Source of the DNA: Micromonospora okii
GTDB lineage: Bacteria; Actinomycetota; Actinomycetes; Mycobacteriales; Micromonosporaceae
Length of the DNA stretch: 64,000 bases
Assembly: GCF_020884795.1 (NCBI RefSeq)
Contig: NZ_BBZF01000018.1
Coordinates: 62,001 to 126,000 of the forward strand
Reading direction: 5' to 3'
Positions 1 through 8,439 of this stretch are shown here, one piece after another. The position numbers were made by a program, and so were the translations under genes. Positions within the stretch are counted from its first letter, which is position 1. Every line of letters starts with the position of its first letter. Under the pieces are notes generated by a model. The model had not been told where the DNA came from. It did not search any database and was given only the letters and a program-made list of their open reading frames with translations.

Positions 1-2
1 CC

Positions 3-446
3 GTGCGGGGCTGGCGGCACCCGGCCTGGCTGCACGCCGCCGCCCGGCTGCCCCGCCGGGTGCGGGCCAACACGCTGGTCAGCCCGTTCGACCCGCTGGT
101 CTGGGAGCGGGGCCGCGCCGAGCGGCTGTTCGAGCTGGCCTACCGCATCGAGATCTACGTCCCGGCCCCGCAGCGGGTGTACGGCTACTACGTGCTGCCG
201 TTCCTGCAGGGCGAGCGGTTCACCGCCCGGGTCGACCTGAAGGCCGACCGGAAGGCGGGCGTGCTGCTGGTCCCGGCCGCCTGGCTGGAGCCGGGGGCCG
301 AGCCGGGGGAGACGGCGCTCGCCCTGGCCGCCGAGCTGTACCGGCTGGCCGGCTGGCTCGGGCTGGACGCGGTCGCCCCGCCCGCCGCCGGCAACCTCGC
401 CGGCCCGCTGTCCGGGGCGCTGCGCGGCGTGGCGGGTGTACCGTGA
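3..446 (+). CDS. C-terminal part of a YcaQ-like winged-helix protein (truncated by the window edge)
   Basis: The gene is open at the left edge, so the GTG at position 3 need not be its start. About 147 C-terminal residues are visible. The stretch SPFDPLVWERGRAERLF near residue 28, followed by a YGYYVLPFL segment and a two-stranded ARVDLKADR region, is typical of the winged-helix DNA-binding/YcaQ family. YcaQ of E. coli is a DNA glycosylase that unhooks interstrand crosslinks. The catalytic part of the family lies upstream of the window, so activity cannot be judged. The stop codon overlaps the next start (GTGA), suggesting translational coupling to the DUF2752 gene. The family assignment is firm; a crosslink-repair role is an inference. 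Confidence 0.75.
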   Translation: MRGWRHPAWLHAAARLPRRVRANTLVSPFDPLVWERGRAERLFELAYRIEIYVPAPQRVYGYYVLPFLQGERFTARVDLKADRKAGVLLVPAAWLEPGAEPGETALALAAELYRLAGWLGLDAVAPPAAGNLAGPLSGALRGVAGVP

Positions 447-1060
447 GCGGCGTGACGAGCGTTGACGGCCCGCCCGGTACGCAGCAGCACCAGCACCCGC
501 ACCAGCCGGACCCGGGGCAGCCGGACCGGCAGCACCAGCACCCGGGGCAGCCGGCTCCGCAGGGGCCGGCGGCGGCGGGCGAGTGGCCGCCGGGGGCGTA
601 CCCGATGGCGGAGCCGGACCGGCTCACCCGCTTCGTCATGCGGGTCCACGCCCGCTCGCCGCGCTGGGCGGTGCCCCTGGCCGCGCTCGGCTGCGTCGGC
701 CTCGGTGTGGCGTACGCGCTGCTCAGCGACCCGACCCGGGCCGCGCCCGACGCCGCGCCGAGCTGCCTGCTGAAGCTCACCACCGGGCTGGACTGTCCGG
801 GTTGCGGCGGCACCCGCGCCCTGTGGTACGTGCTGCACGGTGACCTGCCGGCCGCCGCCCGGCACCACTTCCTCTTCGTCTTCGTGCTGCCCCTCCTGGC
901 GTACCTCTTCGTCGCCTGGGCCGGGAAGCAGGCGTTCGGGTGGCGGCTGCCGATGCCGGAGATCAGCTCGAAGATGATCGGCGGTTTCCTGGCCCTCTGG
1001 GCGGTCTTCTCGGTCGTCCGCAACCTGCCCTGGGCCCCCTTCACCTCCCTCTACGTCTGA
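443..1060 (+). CDS. DUF2752 membrane protein
   Basis: This 205-residue protein starts at a GTG overlapping the upstream stop by 4 nt. The first 55 residues are a Pro/Gln/His-rich low-complexity segment (HQHPHQPDPGQPDRQHQHP), predicted cytoplasmic and disordered. After it come a hydrophobic helix (about 72-90), the DUF2752 signature CLLKLTTGLDCPGCGGTRA with its conserved CPxCGxTR motif (about 107-125), and two more membrane segments. DUF2752 proteins have no established biochemical role; the paired cysteines suggest metal or disulfide chemistry at the membrane. Nothing follows it in the operon, because an unusual intergenic region begins directly after it. Confidence 0.85.
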   Translation: MSGVTSVDGPPGTQQHQHPHQPDPGQPDRQHQHPGQPAPQGPAAAGEWPPGAYPMAEPDRLTRFVMRVHARSPRWAVPLAALGCVGLGVAYALLSDPTRAAPDAAPSCLLKLTTGLDCPGCGGTRALWYVLHGDLPAAARHHFLFVFVLPLLAYLFVAWAGKQAFGWRLPMPEISSKMIGGFLALWAVFSVVRNLPWAPFTSLYV

Positions 1061-1147
1061 CCCCGCCCTCTGGCCCGTCGACCCTCGGCCCGCCATCCGG
1101 CCACCCGGCCGGTCCCGTCAGGGACGGCCCGACGGCGCTGTCCCTGG

Positions 1148-1479
1148 GCCCTTTGGAGCTGAGTCGTTCGCGCTATCGGTGGTGGGCCGTGGTGCTTCCC
1201 GTGACGTGCTGTGATGCCCTCGCCGGTGGGTGGCCGTCGTGCTCGCCGCGCGCGCCGTCGCGCCGCGCAGGTCGTCGGTCGTCGCTCGCGGGCCGTCGGT
1301 CGTCGGTCGTCGCTCGGGGAGTCGCGGGTCGTCGGTCGCCGCTCGGGAGTCGACGCTTGCGGGCCGCCCGTCGCGGGCCGCCCGTCGCGGGTCGCTGGTC
1401 GCCTTTCATAAGTTGCGGGTTGCGGGTCGTGGCGGGGCGGGAACTGACGCGATGGTGGAAACGACTCAGCTCCAAAGGG
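1148..1479. repeat. Inverted-repeat-bounded intergenic element with internal degenerate short repeats
   Basis: The 557-bp gap between the DUF2752 gene and thyX holds no convincing gene. It contains a 20-bp inverted repeat, CCCTTTGGAGCTGAGTCGTT at 1149-1168 and its exact complement at 1460-1479, separated by about 290 bp. Between the arms lies a run of degenerate GTCGTCGGTCGTCGCTCG-like and GCGGGTCG/GGGCCGCCCGTC repeats (about 1265-1405). A short AT-richer patch (TTTCATAAGTT, near 1403) precedes the right arm. The arms could act as ends of a non-autonomous mobile element, or pair to form a very long hairpin. No target-site duplication was evident to me. Confidence 0.6.
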
Positions 1480-1604
1480 GCCAGCGGCAGCACTGCCAGC
1501 CGCGCCCGGCAACGGCGTCCTCGACGGCGGTGTTCCGGTGGGCCGGGCGGGTGACCGACGTTGCACCGGGCGAGCCTGGCTTGGGCGCGGCCGCGGGGGA
1601 CCAC

Positions 1605-1610
1605 TACAGT
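1605..1610 (+). promoter_or_regulatory. -10 element of thyX, leaderless configuration
   Basis: TACAGT lies 7 nt upstream of the ATG at 1618, so transcription is expected to begin at or next to the start codon. An AAGGA at 1613-1617 could instead serve the second in-frame ATG at 1627. Confidence 0.45.
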
Positions 1611-1617
1611 CCAAGGA

Positions 1618-2364
1618 ATGCCGGAGATGGTGCAGCCCCAGGTCAAGCTGATCGCGTGGACCCAGTTCCAGGCCCCGGACGACGTGCCGTGGTCGACCGA
1701 CGCCGACGGGGGCCAGGCGCTCGCCGAGTTCGCCGGCCGGGCCTGCTACCAGAGCTGGAAGAAGCCGAACCCGGCCACCGCCACGAACGCCGGGTACCTG
1801 GCGCACATCCTGGAGGTCGGGCACCTGTCGGTGCTGGAGCACGGCTCGGTGAGCTTCTACCTCACCGGCATCTCCCGCTCCCTCACCCACGAGCTGATCC
1901 GGCACCGGCACTTCTCCTACTCCCAGCTCTCCCAGCGCTACGTCCCCGAGCGGGACGCGGCCATGGTCGAGCCCCGGGTGATCGCCGACGACCCGGAGCT
2001 GCACAAGCGGTTCGTCGAGGCCACCGAGGCGAGCGTGCGGGCGTACACGGAGCTGCTGGAGGGTCTCGAAGAGCGCTTCGCCGACGAGCCCAACCCCACG
2101 CTGCGCCGCAAGCAGGCCCGGCAGGCGGCCCGCGCGGTGCTGCCCAACGCCACCGAGACCCGCATCGTGGTCACCGGCAACTACCGGGCCTGGCGGCACT
2201 TCATCGCGATGCGCGCCACGGAGCAGGCCGACGTGGAGATCCGCGAGCTGGCGATCGAGTGCCTGCGCCAGTTGCAGGGGGTCGCCCCCAGCGTCTTCTC
2301 CGACTTCGTCGTCTCCACCCTGCCGGACGGCACGGAGGTTGCGGCCACCCCGCACGACGAGTGA
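1618..2364 (+). CDS. thyX: Flavin-dependent thymidylate synthase ThyX
   Basis: ThyX makes dTMP from dUMP using methylene-tetrahydrofolate, FAD and NADPH, independently of ThyA. The 248-residue protein carries the diagnostic ThyX motif RHRHFSYSQLSQR at residues 95-107 (RHRxxSxxxxSxR), which binds FAD and dUMP. LEHGSVSFYLTGISR just upstream is also family-typical, and the length fits the family. Two starts are possible: ATG 1618, which fits a leaderless transcript from TACAGT at 1605, or ATG 1627, which has AAGGA at a normal distance. dapA follows after 52 bp with its own promoter-like element. Confidence 0.96.
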   Translation: MPEMVQPQVKLIAWTQFQAPDDVPWSTDADGGQALAEFAGRACYQSWKKPNPATATNAGYLAHILEVGHLSVLEHGSVSFYLTGISRSLTHELIRHRHFSYSQLSQRYVPERDAAMVEPRVIADDPELHKRFVEATEASVRAYTELLEGLEERFADEPNPTLRRKQARQAARAVLPNATETRIVVTGNYRAWRHFIAMRATEQADVEIRELAIECLRQLQGVAPSVFSDFVVSTLPDGTEVAATPHDE

Positions 2365-2404
2365 GTACGAACCCTTCCCCGCCGGCCCCCCGGTGGTCGT
2401 CCGC

Positions 2405-2410
2405 TAGGTT
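2405..2410 (+). promoter_or_regulatory. -10 element of dapA, leaderless configuration
   Basis: TAGGTT is separated by exactly 6 nt from the ATG at 2417, with no ribosome-binding site between. This favours ATG 2417 over the GTG at 2411. Confidence 0.5.
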
Positions 2411-2416
2411 GTGAAC

Positions 2417-3343
2417 ATGACGCACGACCACCCTGTTGCCGCCGACCGGGCGGTTTCCCGTCCTTTCGGCCGACTGCTCACGGCCATGGTGACCCCGTTC
2501 GCCGCCGACGGCTCCCTCGACCTCGACGGGGCCGTACGGCTCGCGAACCACCTCGTCGACGAGCAGGGCAACGACGCGCTCGTGCTCAACGGCACCACCG
2601 GCGAGTCGCCCACCACCACCGACGCGGAGAAGGAGCGCCTGATCCGGGCCGTGGTGGAGGCGGTCGGCGACCGGGCCAAGGTGGTCGCCGGGGTCGGCAC
2701 CAACGACACCCGGCACACCATCGAGTTGGCCGAGGCGGCCGAGAAGGCCGGCGCGCACGGCCTGCTCGTGGTGACGCCGTACTACAACAAGCCGCCGCAG
2801 AGCGGGCTGATCCGGCACTTCACCGCCGTGGCGGACGCCACCGGGCTGCCGGTCATGCTCTACGACATCCCGCACCGCTCGGGGGTGCCGATCGCCACCG
2901 AGACCATGGTGCGGCTCGCCGAGCACAGCCGGATCGTCGCGGTCAAGGATGCCAAGGGTGACCTCACCGCCTCCTCGTGGGTGACCAGCCGCACCGAGCT
3001 GGCCTACTACAGCGGCGAGGACTCGCTCACCCTGTCCGCGCTGGCGGTCGGCTGCGTCGGCCTGGTCGGCACCTCGACCCACTTCACCGGCGCGCTGGTG
3101 GCGCGGATGATCGAGGCGTACGAGGCGGGCGACCCCGGCACCGCGCTCGCCCTGCACCGGCGGCTGCTGCCCCTGTTCACCGGCATCTTCCGCACCCAGG
3201 GCACCATCCTGGTGAAGGCGGGCCTGGCGGCCAAGGGCCTGCCGGCCGGCCCGGTGCGGTCCCCGCTGGTGGACGCCACCGACGACGAGATCGCCCAGCT
3301 CCGCGCGGACTGCGCGGCGGCGGGCCTGGAGCTCCCCGAATGA
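2417..3343 (+). CDS. dapA: 4-hydroxy-tetrahydrodipicolinate synthase DapA
   Basis: DapA condenses pyruvate with aspartate semialdehyde in the lysine/diaminopimelate pathway, which supplies peptidoglycan. The protein is 308 residues, normal for the family. It has the aldolase-class signature GTTGESPT, the TPYYNKP segment with the catalytic tyrosine, and VKDAKGD with the Schiff-base lysine at K177. ATG 2417 is chosen because TAGGTT lies 6 nt upstream; the GTG at 2411 would add two residues. The next gene, RNase J, begins 52 bp downstream behind a GAGGTGG ribosome-binding site. The dapA-RNase J order is common in actinobacteria. Confidence 0.96.
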   Translation: MTHDHPVAADRAVSRPFGRLLTAMVTPFAADGSLDLDGAVRLANHLVDEQGNDALVLNGTTGESPTTTDAEKERLIRAVVEAVGDRAKVVAGVGTNDTRHTIELAEAAEKAGAHGLLVVTPYYNKPPQSGLIRHFTAVADATGLPVMLYDIPHRSGVPIATETMVRLAEHSRIVAVKDAKGDLTASSWVTSRTELAYYSGEDSLTLSALAVGCVGLVGTSTHFTGALVARMIEAYEAGDPGTALALHRRLLPLFTGIFRTQGTILVKAGLAAKGLPAGPVRSPLVDATDDEIAQLRADCAAAGLELPE

Positions 3344-3395
3344 TCGAACGACACGACGGACGCCGGGTTACGGCGTCGCGGAATGAGGTGGACGC

Positions 3396-5084
3396 GTGAC
3401 CGAGGCGCACTTCGAGGGGGAACTGCCCCCGCCGCTGCCGGAGGGCGGCCTGCGGATCATCCCGCTCGGCGGGCTCGGCGCCATCGGTCGGAACATGACC
3501 GTCTTCGAGTACGACGGCAAGCTGCTGATCGTCGACTGCGGGGTGCTCTTCCCCGACGTCGAGCAGCCCGGCGTGGACCTGATCCTGCCCGACTTCGGGC
3601 CGATCCTGGACCGGCTGGCCGACGTGCAGGCGATCGTGCTCACCCACGGCCACGAGGACCACATCGGCGCGGTGCCGTACCTGCTCGCCCACAAGCCGGA
3701 CATCCCGCTGGTCGGCTCGCAGTTCACCCTCGCCCTGGTCGAGGCGAAGCTGGCCGAGCGGCGCATCCAGCCGTACACGCTGACCGTGCGGGAGGGCGGC
3801 CGGGAGCGGCTCGGCCCCTTCGAGTGCGAGTTCTTCGCGGTCAACCACTCGATTCCGGACGCCCTGGCGGTGGCCATCCGCACCCCCGCCGGCCTGGTGC
3901 TGCACACCGGCGACTTCAAGATGGACCAGCTCCCGCTGGACGGCCGGATCACCGACCTGGCCGGCTTCGCCCGGCTCGGCGCCGAGGGCGTCGACCTGCT
4001 GCTGTCGGACTCCACGAACGCCGAGATCCCCGGCTTCGTCACCCCCGAGCGGGAGATCGGGCCGGTGCTCGACTCGATCTTCGCGAAGGCGACGGGGCGG
4101 ATCATCGTCGCGTCGTTCGCCTCGCACGTGCACCGGGTGCAGCAGGTCTTCGACTCGGCCGTCGAGCACGGCCGCAAGGTGGCGCTGATCGGCCGTTCGA
4201 TGGTCCGCAACATGGGCATCGCCCGGGACCTCGGCCTGCTCAACATCCCGGCCGGACTGGTGGTCGGCATCGAGGAGGCCACCAACCTGCCGCCCGAGCA
4301 GATCGTGCTGATGTCCACCGGCTCGCAGGGCGAGCCGATGAGCGCCCTGGGCCGGATGGCCAGCGGCGACCACCGACACATCACCATCGCCCCCGGCGAC
4401 ACGGTGGTGCTGGCCTCCTCCCTGGTGCCCGGCAACGAGACCTCGGTCTACCGGGTGATCAACCGGCTGGCCCGGGCCGGCGCGGTGGTCGTGCACAAGG
4501 ACGTGGCGAAGGTGCACGTCTCCGGCCACGCCCCCGCCGGTGAGCTGCTCTACCTGCTCAACGTGACCCGCCCGAGCAACCTGATGCCGGTGCACGGCGA
4601 GTGGCGGCACCTGCGGGCGCACGCCCGGCTCGGCATCGAGTCCGGCGTCGCCCCCGACCGGGTGGTGCTCTGCGAGGACGGCGACGTCGTCGACCTGGTC
4701 GAGGGCCGCGCCAGCCTGGTCGGCCACGTCAAGAGCCGGTACGTCTACGTCGACGGCCTGGCCGTGGGCGACGTCAGCGAGTCCCTGCTCACCGAGCGGC
4801 GGATCCTCGGCGACGGCGGCTTCATCGCCACCACCGTGGTGGTGGACTCCGTCACCGGCAAGGTGGTCGGCGGGCCGACCCTGTCGGCGAAGGGCTTCTC
4901 GGAGGACCCGGAGGCGTTCAACCCGGTGATCCCGCTGGTCACCGAGGCGCTGAACCGGGCCGCCGCCGACGGCATCACCGACCCGCACCAGCTCCAGCAG
5001 ATCGTCCGGCGGACGGTCGGCCGCTGGGTCAACGACGCGTACCGCCGCCGTCCGATGATCGTCCCCACGGTCGTCGAGGTCTGA
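3396..5084 (+). CDS. rnj: Ribonuclease J
   Basis: RNase J is a metallo-beta-lactamase/beta-CASP nuclease with 5'-to-3' exonuclease and endonuclease activity in mRNA decay and rRNA maturation. The 562-residue protein shows the zinc-binding motif HGHEDH at residues 84-89, HTGDFK near 170, the beta-CASP motif SDSTNAEIPG near 205, and the C-terminal HVSGHA segment. GTG 3396 is preceded by GAGGTGG at an acceptable distance. A hairpin directly after the stop (5097-5132) probably terminates the transcript. RNase Y is encoded in the same window at 57.3 kb, so both major degradative RNases are present. Confidence 0.96.
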   Translation: MTEAHFEGELPPPLPEGGLRIIPLGGLGAIGRNMTVFEYDGKLLIVDCGVLFPDVEQPGVDLILPDFGPILDRLADVQAIVLTHGHEDHIGAVPYLLAHKPDIPLVGSQFTLALVEAKLAERRIQPYTLTVREGGRERLGPFECEFFAVNHSIPDALAVAIRTPAGLVLHTGDFKMDQLPLDGRITDLAGFARLGAEGVDLLLSDSTNAEIPGFVTPEREIGPVLDSIFAKATGRIIVASFASHVHRVQQVFDSAVEHGRKVALIGRSMVRNMGIARDLGLLNIPAGLVVGIEEATNLPPEQIVLMSTGSQGEPMSALGRMASGDHRHITIAPGDTVVLASSLVPGNETSVYRVINRLARAGAVVVHKDVAKVHVSGHAPAGELLYLLNVTRPSNLMPVHGEWRHLRAHARLGIESGVAPDRVVLCEDGDVVDLVEGRASLVGHVKSRYVYVDGLAVGDVSESLLTERRILGDGGFIATTVVVDSVTGKVVGGPTLSAKGFSEDPEAFNPVIPLVTEALNRAAADGITDPHQLQQIVRRTVGRWVNDAYRRRPMIVPTVVEV

Positions 5085-5096
5085 CCCGCGCCGCCG

Positions 5097-5132
5097 CGAC
5101 GCCCGCCCGCACCCCTGTGCCGGCGGGCGTCG
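5097..5132. terminator. Hairpin between convergent rnj and the PEP-mutase-family gene
   Basis: CGACGCCCGCC at 5097-5107 pairs perfectly with GGCGGGCGTCG at 5122-5132 around a 14-nt loop. It lies between two converging genes and has no T-tract, as is usual for high-GC actinobacteria. Confidence 0.6.
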
Positions 5133-5215
5133 CCGCGTATCCGGCGGGTCTCTCCGGGCCGACGTGCCGCCCGGTGCCGTCGCCCGGCGACCTTCTCGCG
5201 GGTCGGGCCGCCCGC

Positions 5216-6049
5216 TCAGGCCAGCAGCGCGTTCAGCTCGTCGTAGCCGATCCCGTCGGCCAGCGAGTCGTACGACCCGGAGCGCAGCGCCTCCGTGGCG
5301 GCGCGGCGGACCAGCCCGTAGGCGGCCCTGACCAGCGCCGAGCCGAGGCTGACCCGGGCCACCCCCAGCTCGGCCAGGGCGGCCACGCCGGGCGCGCCCG
5401 GCCCGGCGAGCACGTTGACGGGGCCGTCGATCCCGGCGACCAGCGCGCCGATGGTCTCGGCGTCGACGACGCCCGGCACGAAGACGCCGTCCGCGCCCGC
5501 CGCCCGGTAGGCCGCCGCCCGGCGCAGCGACTCCGCCAGCCGGTCCGCCGGGTCACCGACCGCCAGCAGGAACACGTCGGTGCGGACGTTGACGAAGAGC
5601 CGCACGCCCGCCTCGTCCGCCGCCTGCCGGGCCGCCCGGATGCGGGCGCACTGCTCGTCCACCGGGCGCAACGCCGTCGCCCCGGCCGGCGTGCCGTCCT
5701 CGATGTTGACGCCCACCGCGCCGGCGGTCAGCACGGCGGCCACGGTGCGGGCGACCCCGGCCGGGTCGGCGGCGTACCCGCCCTCGATGTCCGCGGTGAC
5801 CGGGACGGTGACGGCGGCGGCGACGCGGGCGACCACCGCCAGGGCGCGGTCCCGGTCCACCTCCTCGCCGTCCGGCGAGCCCAGGCTCCACGAGACCCCG
5901 GCGCTGGTGGTGGCGACCGCCGCCGCGCCGCAGTCGGCCACGATCCGGGCGCTGGCGGCGTCCCAGGCGTTGGGCAGCACGAGCGGGGAGCCGGGGCGGT
6001 GCAGGGAGTGCAGGAGTTGGGCGGCGTGCTGTTGGTGCGTCGTCGTCAT
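5216..6049 (-). CDS. Isocitrate lyase/phosphoenolpyruvate mutase family protein
   Basis: The 277-residue TIM-barrel protein has the superfamily pattern LVLPNAWDAASAR (residues about 23-35), the metal-binding VTADIEGGYA (about 86-95), VNIEDGT and NVRTDVFL. Members include oxaloacetate decarboxylases, 2-methylisocitrate lyases and PEP mutases; the substrate cannot be read from the sequence. The classical lyase KKCGH motif is absent, so it is not a typical isocitrate lyase. The start at 6049 has GGTGGA about 9 nt upstream, whereas ATG 6058 would have none. It runs convergent to rnj and is not obviously in an operon. Confidence 0.85.
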   Translation of the reverse strand: MTTTHQQHAAQLLHSLHRPGSPLVLPNAWDAASARIVADCGAAAVATTSAGVSWSLGSPDGEEVDRDRALAVVARVAAAVTVPVTADIEGGYAADPAGVARTVAAVLTAGAVGVNIEDGTPAGATALRPVDEQCARIRAARQAADEAGVRLFVNVRTDVFLLAVGDPADRLAESLRRAAAYRAAGADGVFVPGVVDAETIGALVAGIDGPVNVLAGPGAPGVAALAELGVARVSLGSALVRAAYGLVRRAATEALRSGSYDSLADGIGYDELNALLA

Positions 6050-6126
6050 GGGCCCCATTCCACCAGGGCGGGAGGAGATCGTCCGGCGGGTTTCGGACCT
6101 CGTTCGTGGGCCGCGGCCCCACCCGG

Positions 6127-7854
6127 TCAGGGCAGCGCGGCGACCGCCTCCGCGTACGCGACGCCGGTGGCGACCGCCGCGGTGACCAGCACGTCGAGTT
6201 GCGCCGGGGCCACCCCATGGGCCAGGTCGGTGGTGACGTCGCCGGCCAGCACCAGCTCCCCGCCGTCGTCGTGCGCGTACGCCTTGGGCAGCAGCCGGTC
6301 GTGGTTCCAGGCGTTGCAGAACGCGTACGCCTCGGCGCGCCGTTCCGCCGGCAGGCGCCGGGTGGCCAGCACCCGTACGTGCAGGATCTCGCCCCGCTGC
6401 CCGGCCTGCCGGAACTCGATCACCGCCGGATCCCACCGCCCGACAACGGCCCCGCCGGCCCGCACCATCCAGGTGTCCCCGCGCCGGTCCAGGGCGGCCG
6501 TGACCAGGGCGATGGTCAGCGCCCCCGGCTCGTCCCCGGCCGACCCGCCCGCTCCACCGCCATCCCCGCCGTCCCCGCCGTCCCCGCCGTCGCCGGCCGA
6601 CTCCTCACCGTCCGGCTCCTCAGCGGGCAGCGGGGCCGGGGCGCTGATCGGCCGTTCGGCCAGCCGGGCGGCGATCCGCCCGGACTGGTGCCCCGTGCCG
6701 TTGCGGGCGTCGAAGCTGCCCGCGAGCCCGGTAGCCAGCTCGGCTAGCAGCCCGCCGAGCCCGGCCACGTCGACGCCCTCGCCCGGCCGGCCGGCGGGGC
6801 CCGGTCCGGGCATCCGCCGGTCGCCCCGCCCGGCCTCGGTGGCGAGGGCGCACAGCAGCGCCCCGGCCGCGGCGAACTCCATCGTCGCCATGTCGTCGGC
6901 CGGGTGGCTCAGCCGGGGCACCTGCTCGGCGAGGATGTCCAGCCCCCGGTCCAGGTGCCCGCCCAGCGCGCAGAACCGCAGGTGCGCGGCCAGGTACGGG
7001 AACGCGGCCCGCTCCCGCCGGTGCCGCCGGTACGCCTCGACGTGCGCCCGCGCGGCCCGCTCCGGGTCGCTGGCGCGCAGCAGCGGCACCAGCGCCCCGG
7101 CCAGCGCCCGCTCGGGCTGGTCCGTGCAGTACGCCGCCGCCCCGGCCTCCCGCCCTGCCGCGTCGGCCCGCACCGGCGGCTCGGCGAGGAACGGGCGCAG
7201 CTCGGCCAGCGCCGCCGCCCAGTCGCCCCAGCCGGCCAGCAGCTCGGCGCGGCGCGACGGCGCGCATTCCGGGCAGCCGGCGGCCGGGTCGGCGGGGGCG
7301 GTGCGCCAGCGGTCGTACCAGCGGCGGGCGGCCGGCTCGTCGCCGAGGTGGTCGGCGAGCCGGCAGCGCAGCTCGGCCACCAGGTCGCTCGGCCCGTCGC
7401 CGGCGTCGCCCGGCCAGTCGCCCGCCTCGCCCGGCCCCTCGCCCGCGTCGCCCGGCACGTCTCTCACATCACCCGGCGCGTCTCCCGGTCCGTCGCGGCG
7501 GGCCAGTTCGTCCAGCGCCGCGCGGGCCTGGTCCAGCCCGACGCGGGGGGTGGCGAACACCGCCTCCACCGCGAGGCGCTGGTAGCGGCGCAGCTCGGCG
7601 GCCCGCTCCCCGGTCGGCCCGGGCACGGCGTCGAGGAGTTCCCGGCAGCGGCGGACCGGTTCGACCAGCCGCCACCGCTCGCCCCGCCGCAGGTACGCCT
7701 CCACCAGCGCGAACCGGGCGGTCAGCCCGGCCCCGGGATCGCCGGCCGCGTCGGCGTCGGCGACGATCCGCTCCAACTCGGCGACGGTCGAGACGGAGTC
7801 GGGTCGGTCACCCTCTCCGAGCGGGCCGTCCCATGCTCGCGGCTGCCCGGTCAC
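6127..7854 (-). CDS. Large protein with a C-terminal YbjN domain
   Basis: This 575-residue protein begins at a GTG overlapping the stop of the upstream YbjN gene by 4 nt. The N-terminal 400 residues are Ala/Arg-rich and helical with tetratricopeptide-like spacing. They include one Cys pair (CPEC near 195) and an acidic tract of PGDAGDGPS-type repeats near residue 130. A Gly/Asp-rich linker (repeated GGD, about 430-450) leads to the C-terminal YbjN-like domain, with IEFRQAGQRGEILHVRV and the conserved FCNAWNHDRLLPKAY. YbjN domains resemble type III secretion chaperones and have no proven enzymatic role. The tail closely resembles the upstream gene, which points to duplication. Confidence 0.75.
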   Translation of the reverse strand: MTGQPRAWDGPLGEGDRPDSVSTVAELERIVADADAAGDPGAGLTARFALVEAYLRRGERWRLVEPVRRCRELLDAVPGPTGERAAELRRYQRLAVEAVFATPRVGLDQARAALDELARRDGPGDAPGDVRDVPGDAGEGPGEAGDWPGDAGDGPSDLVAELRCRLADHLGDEPAARRWYDRWRTAPADPAAGCPECAPSRRAELLAGWGDWAAALAELRPFLAEPPVRADAAGREAGAAAYCTDQPERALAGALVPLLRASDPERAARAHVEAYRRHRRERAAFPYLAAHLRFCALGGHLDRGLDILAEQVPRLSHPADDMATMEFAAAGALLCALATEAGRGDRRMPGPGPAGRPGEGVDVAGLGGLLAELATGLAGSFDARNGTGHQSGRIAARLAERPISAPAPLPAEEPDGEESAGDGGDGGDGGDGGGAGGSAGDEPGALTIALVTAALDRRGDTWMVRAGGAVVGRWDPAVIEFRQAGQRGEILHVRVLATRRLPAERRAEAYAFCNAWNHDRLLPKAYAHDDGGELVLAGDVTTDLAHGVAPAQLDVLVTAAVATGVAYAEAVAALP

Positions 7855-8327
7855 GGCCGCGTCCCGCCCGGAAGCTGGCCGACGGCGGCGGCGAGCTGGC
7901 AACCGGTGGAGATGCCACAGTCGAGCAACTGGTCGAGCTGGTGCGGGGTCACCCCGCGCTCCAGGTCGGCGATCACCTCGCCGCAGACCAGGGCCCGCCC
8001 GTCGTCGTCGACGTGCACGAACGCCTTCGGCCAGTACCGGTCGTGGTTCCACGAGTTGCAGAACGCGTGCAGCATCGGCACCCGCTCGATGGGGAAGGTC
8101 GGCGCGGCGACGGTGCGCACCTGGAGGATCTCGCCGGCCGCGCCCGCGCGCAGGAACCACACGAGACTGTCCTCCCAGCGGCCGAGCAGCCGGCCCCGCT
8201 CGTCGACCGAGACGGCGTACCCCCGGCTGCCGAGCACGGCGGCGATCAGCTCGCCGGTCAACGGGCGCAGCGCCCCGGGATACCCGGCCAGGGGGCCGTG
8301 GCCGTCCTCGATCTCCGGCGACGCCAT
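7851..8327 (-). CDS. YbjN domain-containing protein
   Basis: This is a 158-residue single YbjN-domain protein. The hallmark FCNSWNHDRYWPKAFV is followed by an acidic hairpin (HVDDDGRALVCGEV), and GEILQVRTVA precedes it. The downstream gene contains the same domain at its C terminus, and the two overlap as GTGA, so they are probably translated together and the products may interact. ATG 8327 is preferred because AGAAGGG lies 6 nt upstream; ATG 8333 sits directly on that site. The gene is divergent from ftsK with about 110 bp between the two starts. Function unknown. Confidence 0.85.
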   Translation of the reverse strand: MASPEIEDGHGPLAGYPGALRPLTGELIAAVLGSRGYAVSVDERGRLLGRWEDSLVWFLRAGAAGEILQVRTVAAPTFPIERVPMLHAFCNSWNHDRYWPKAFVHVDDDGRALVCGEVIADLERGVTPHQLDQLLDCGISTGCQLAAAVGQLPGGTRP

Positions 8328-8427
8328 GGGCATCCCTTCTGAGGCGAATAACACAACAGGTGGCGTCGTCCGTGCTGCGACGCGCGGACACGACCCGGAA
8401 AAGCGGCGATCCACCGGGTTCCGCCGT

Positions 8428-8433
8428 TACGGT
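8428..8433 (+). promoter_or_regulatory. -10 element of ftsK, leaderless configuration
   Basis: TACGGT is followed by 6 nt (GACTCT) and then the ATG at 8440. No ribosome-binding site is present. Confidence 0.5.
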
Positions 8434-8439
8434 GACTCT

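Noticed and set aside
1051..2355. Minus-strand ORF across the repeat element and thyX
   Set aside because: It reads through repeats and the complement of thyX, with no family features.
3177..4988. Long minus-strand ORF opposite rnj
   Set aside because: A shadow frame caused by high GC; His/Asp/Val-rich composition and no start or family, while RNase J on the plus strand is certain.
5216..6049. Isocitrate lyase (aceA)
   Set aside because: Too short and lacks the KKCGH catalytic motif; only superfamily membership is supported.
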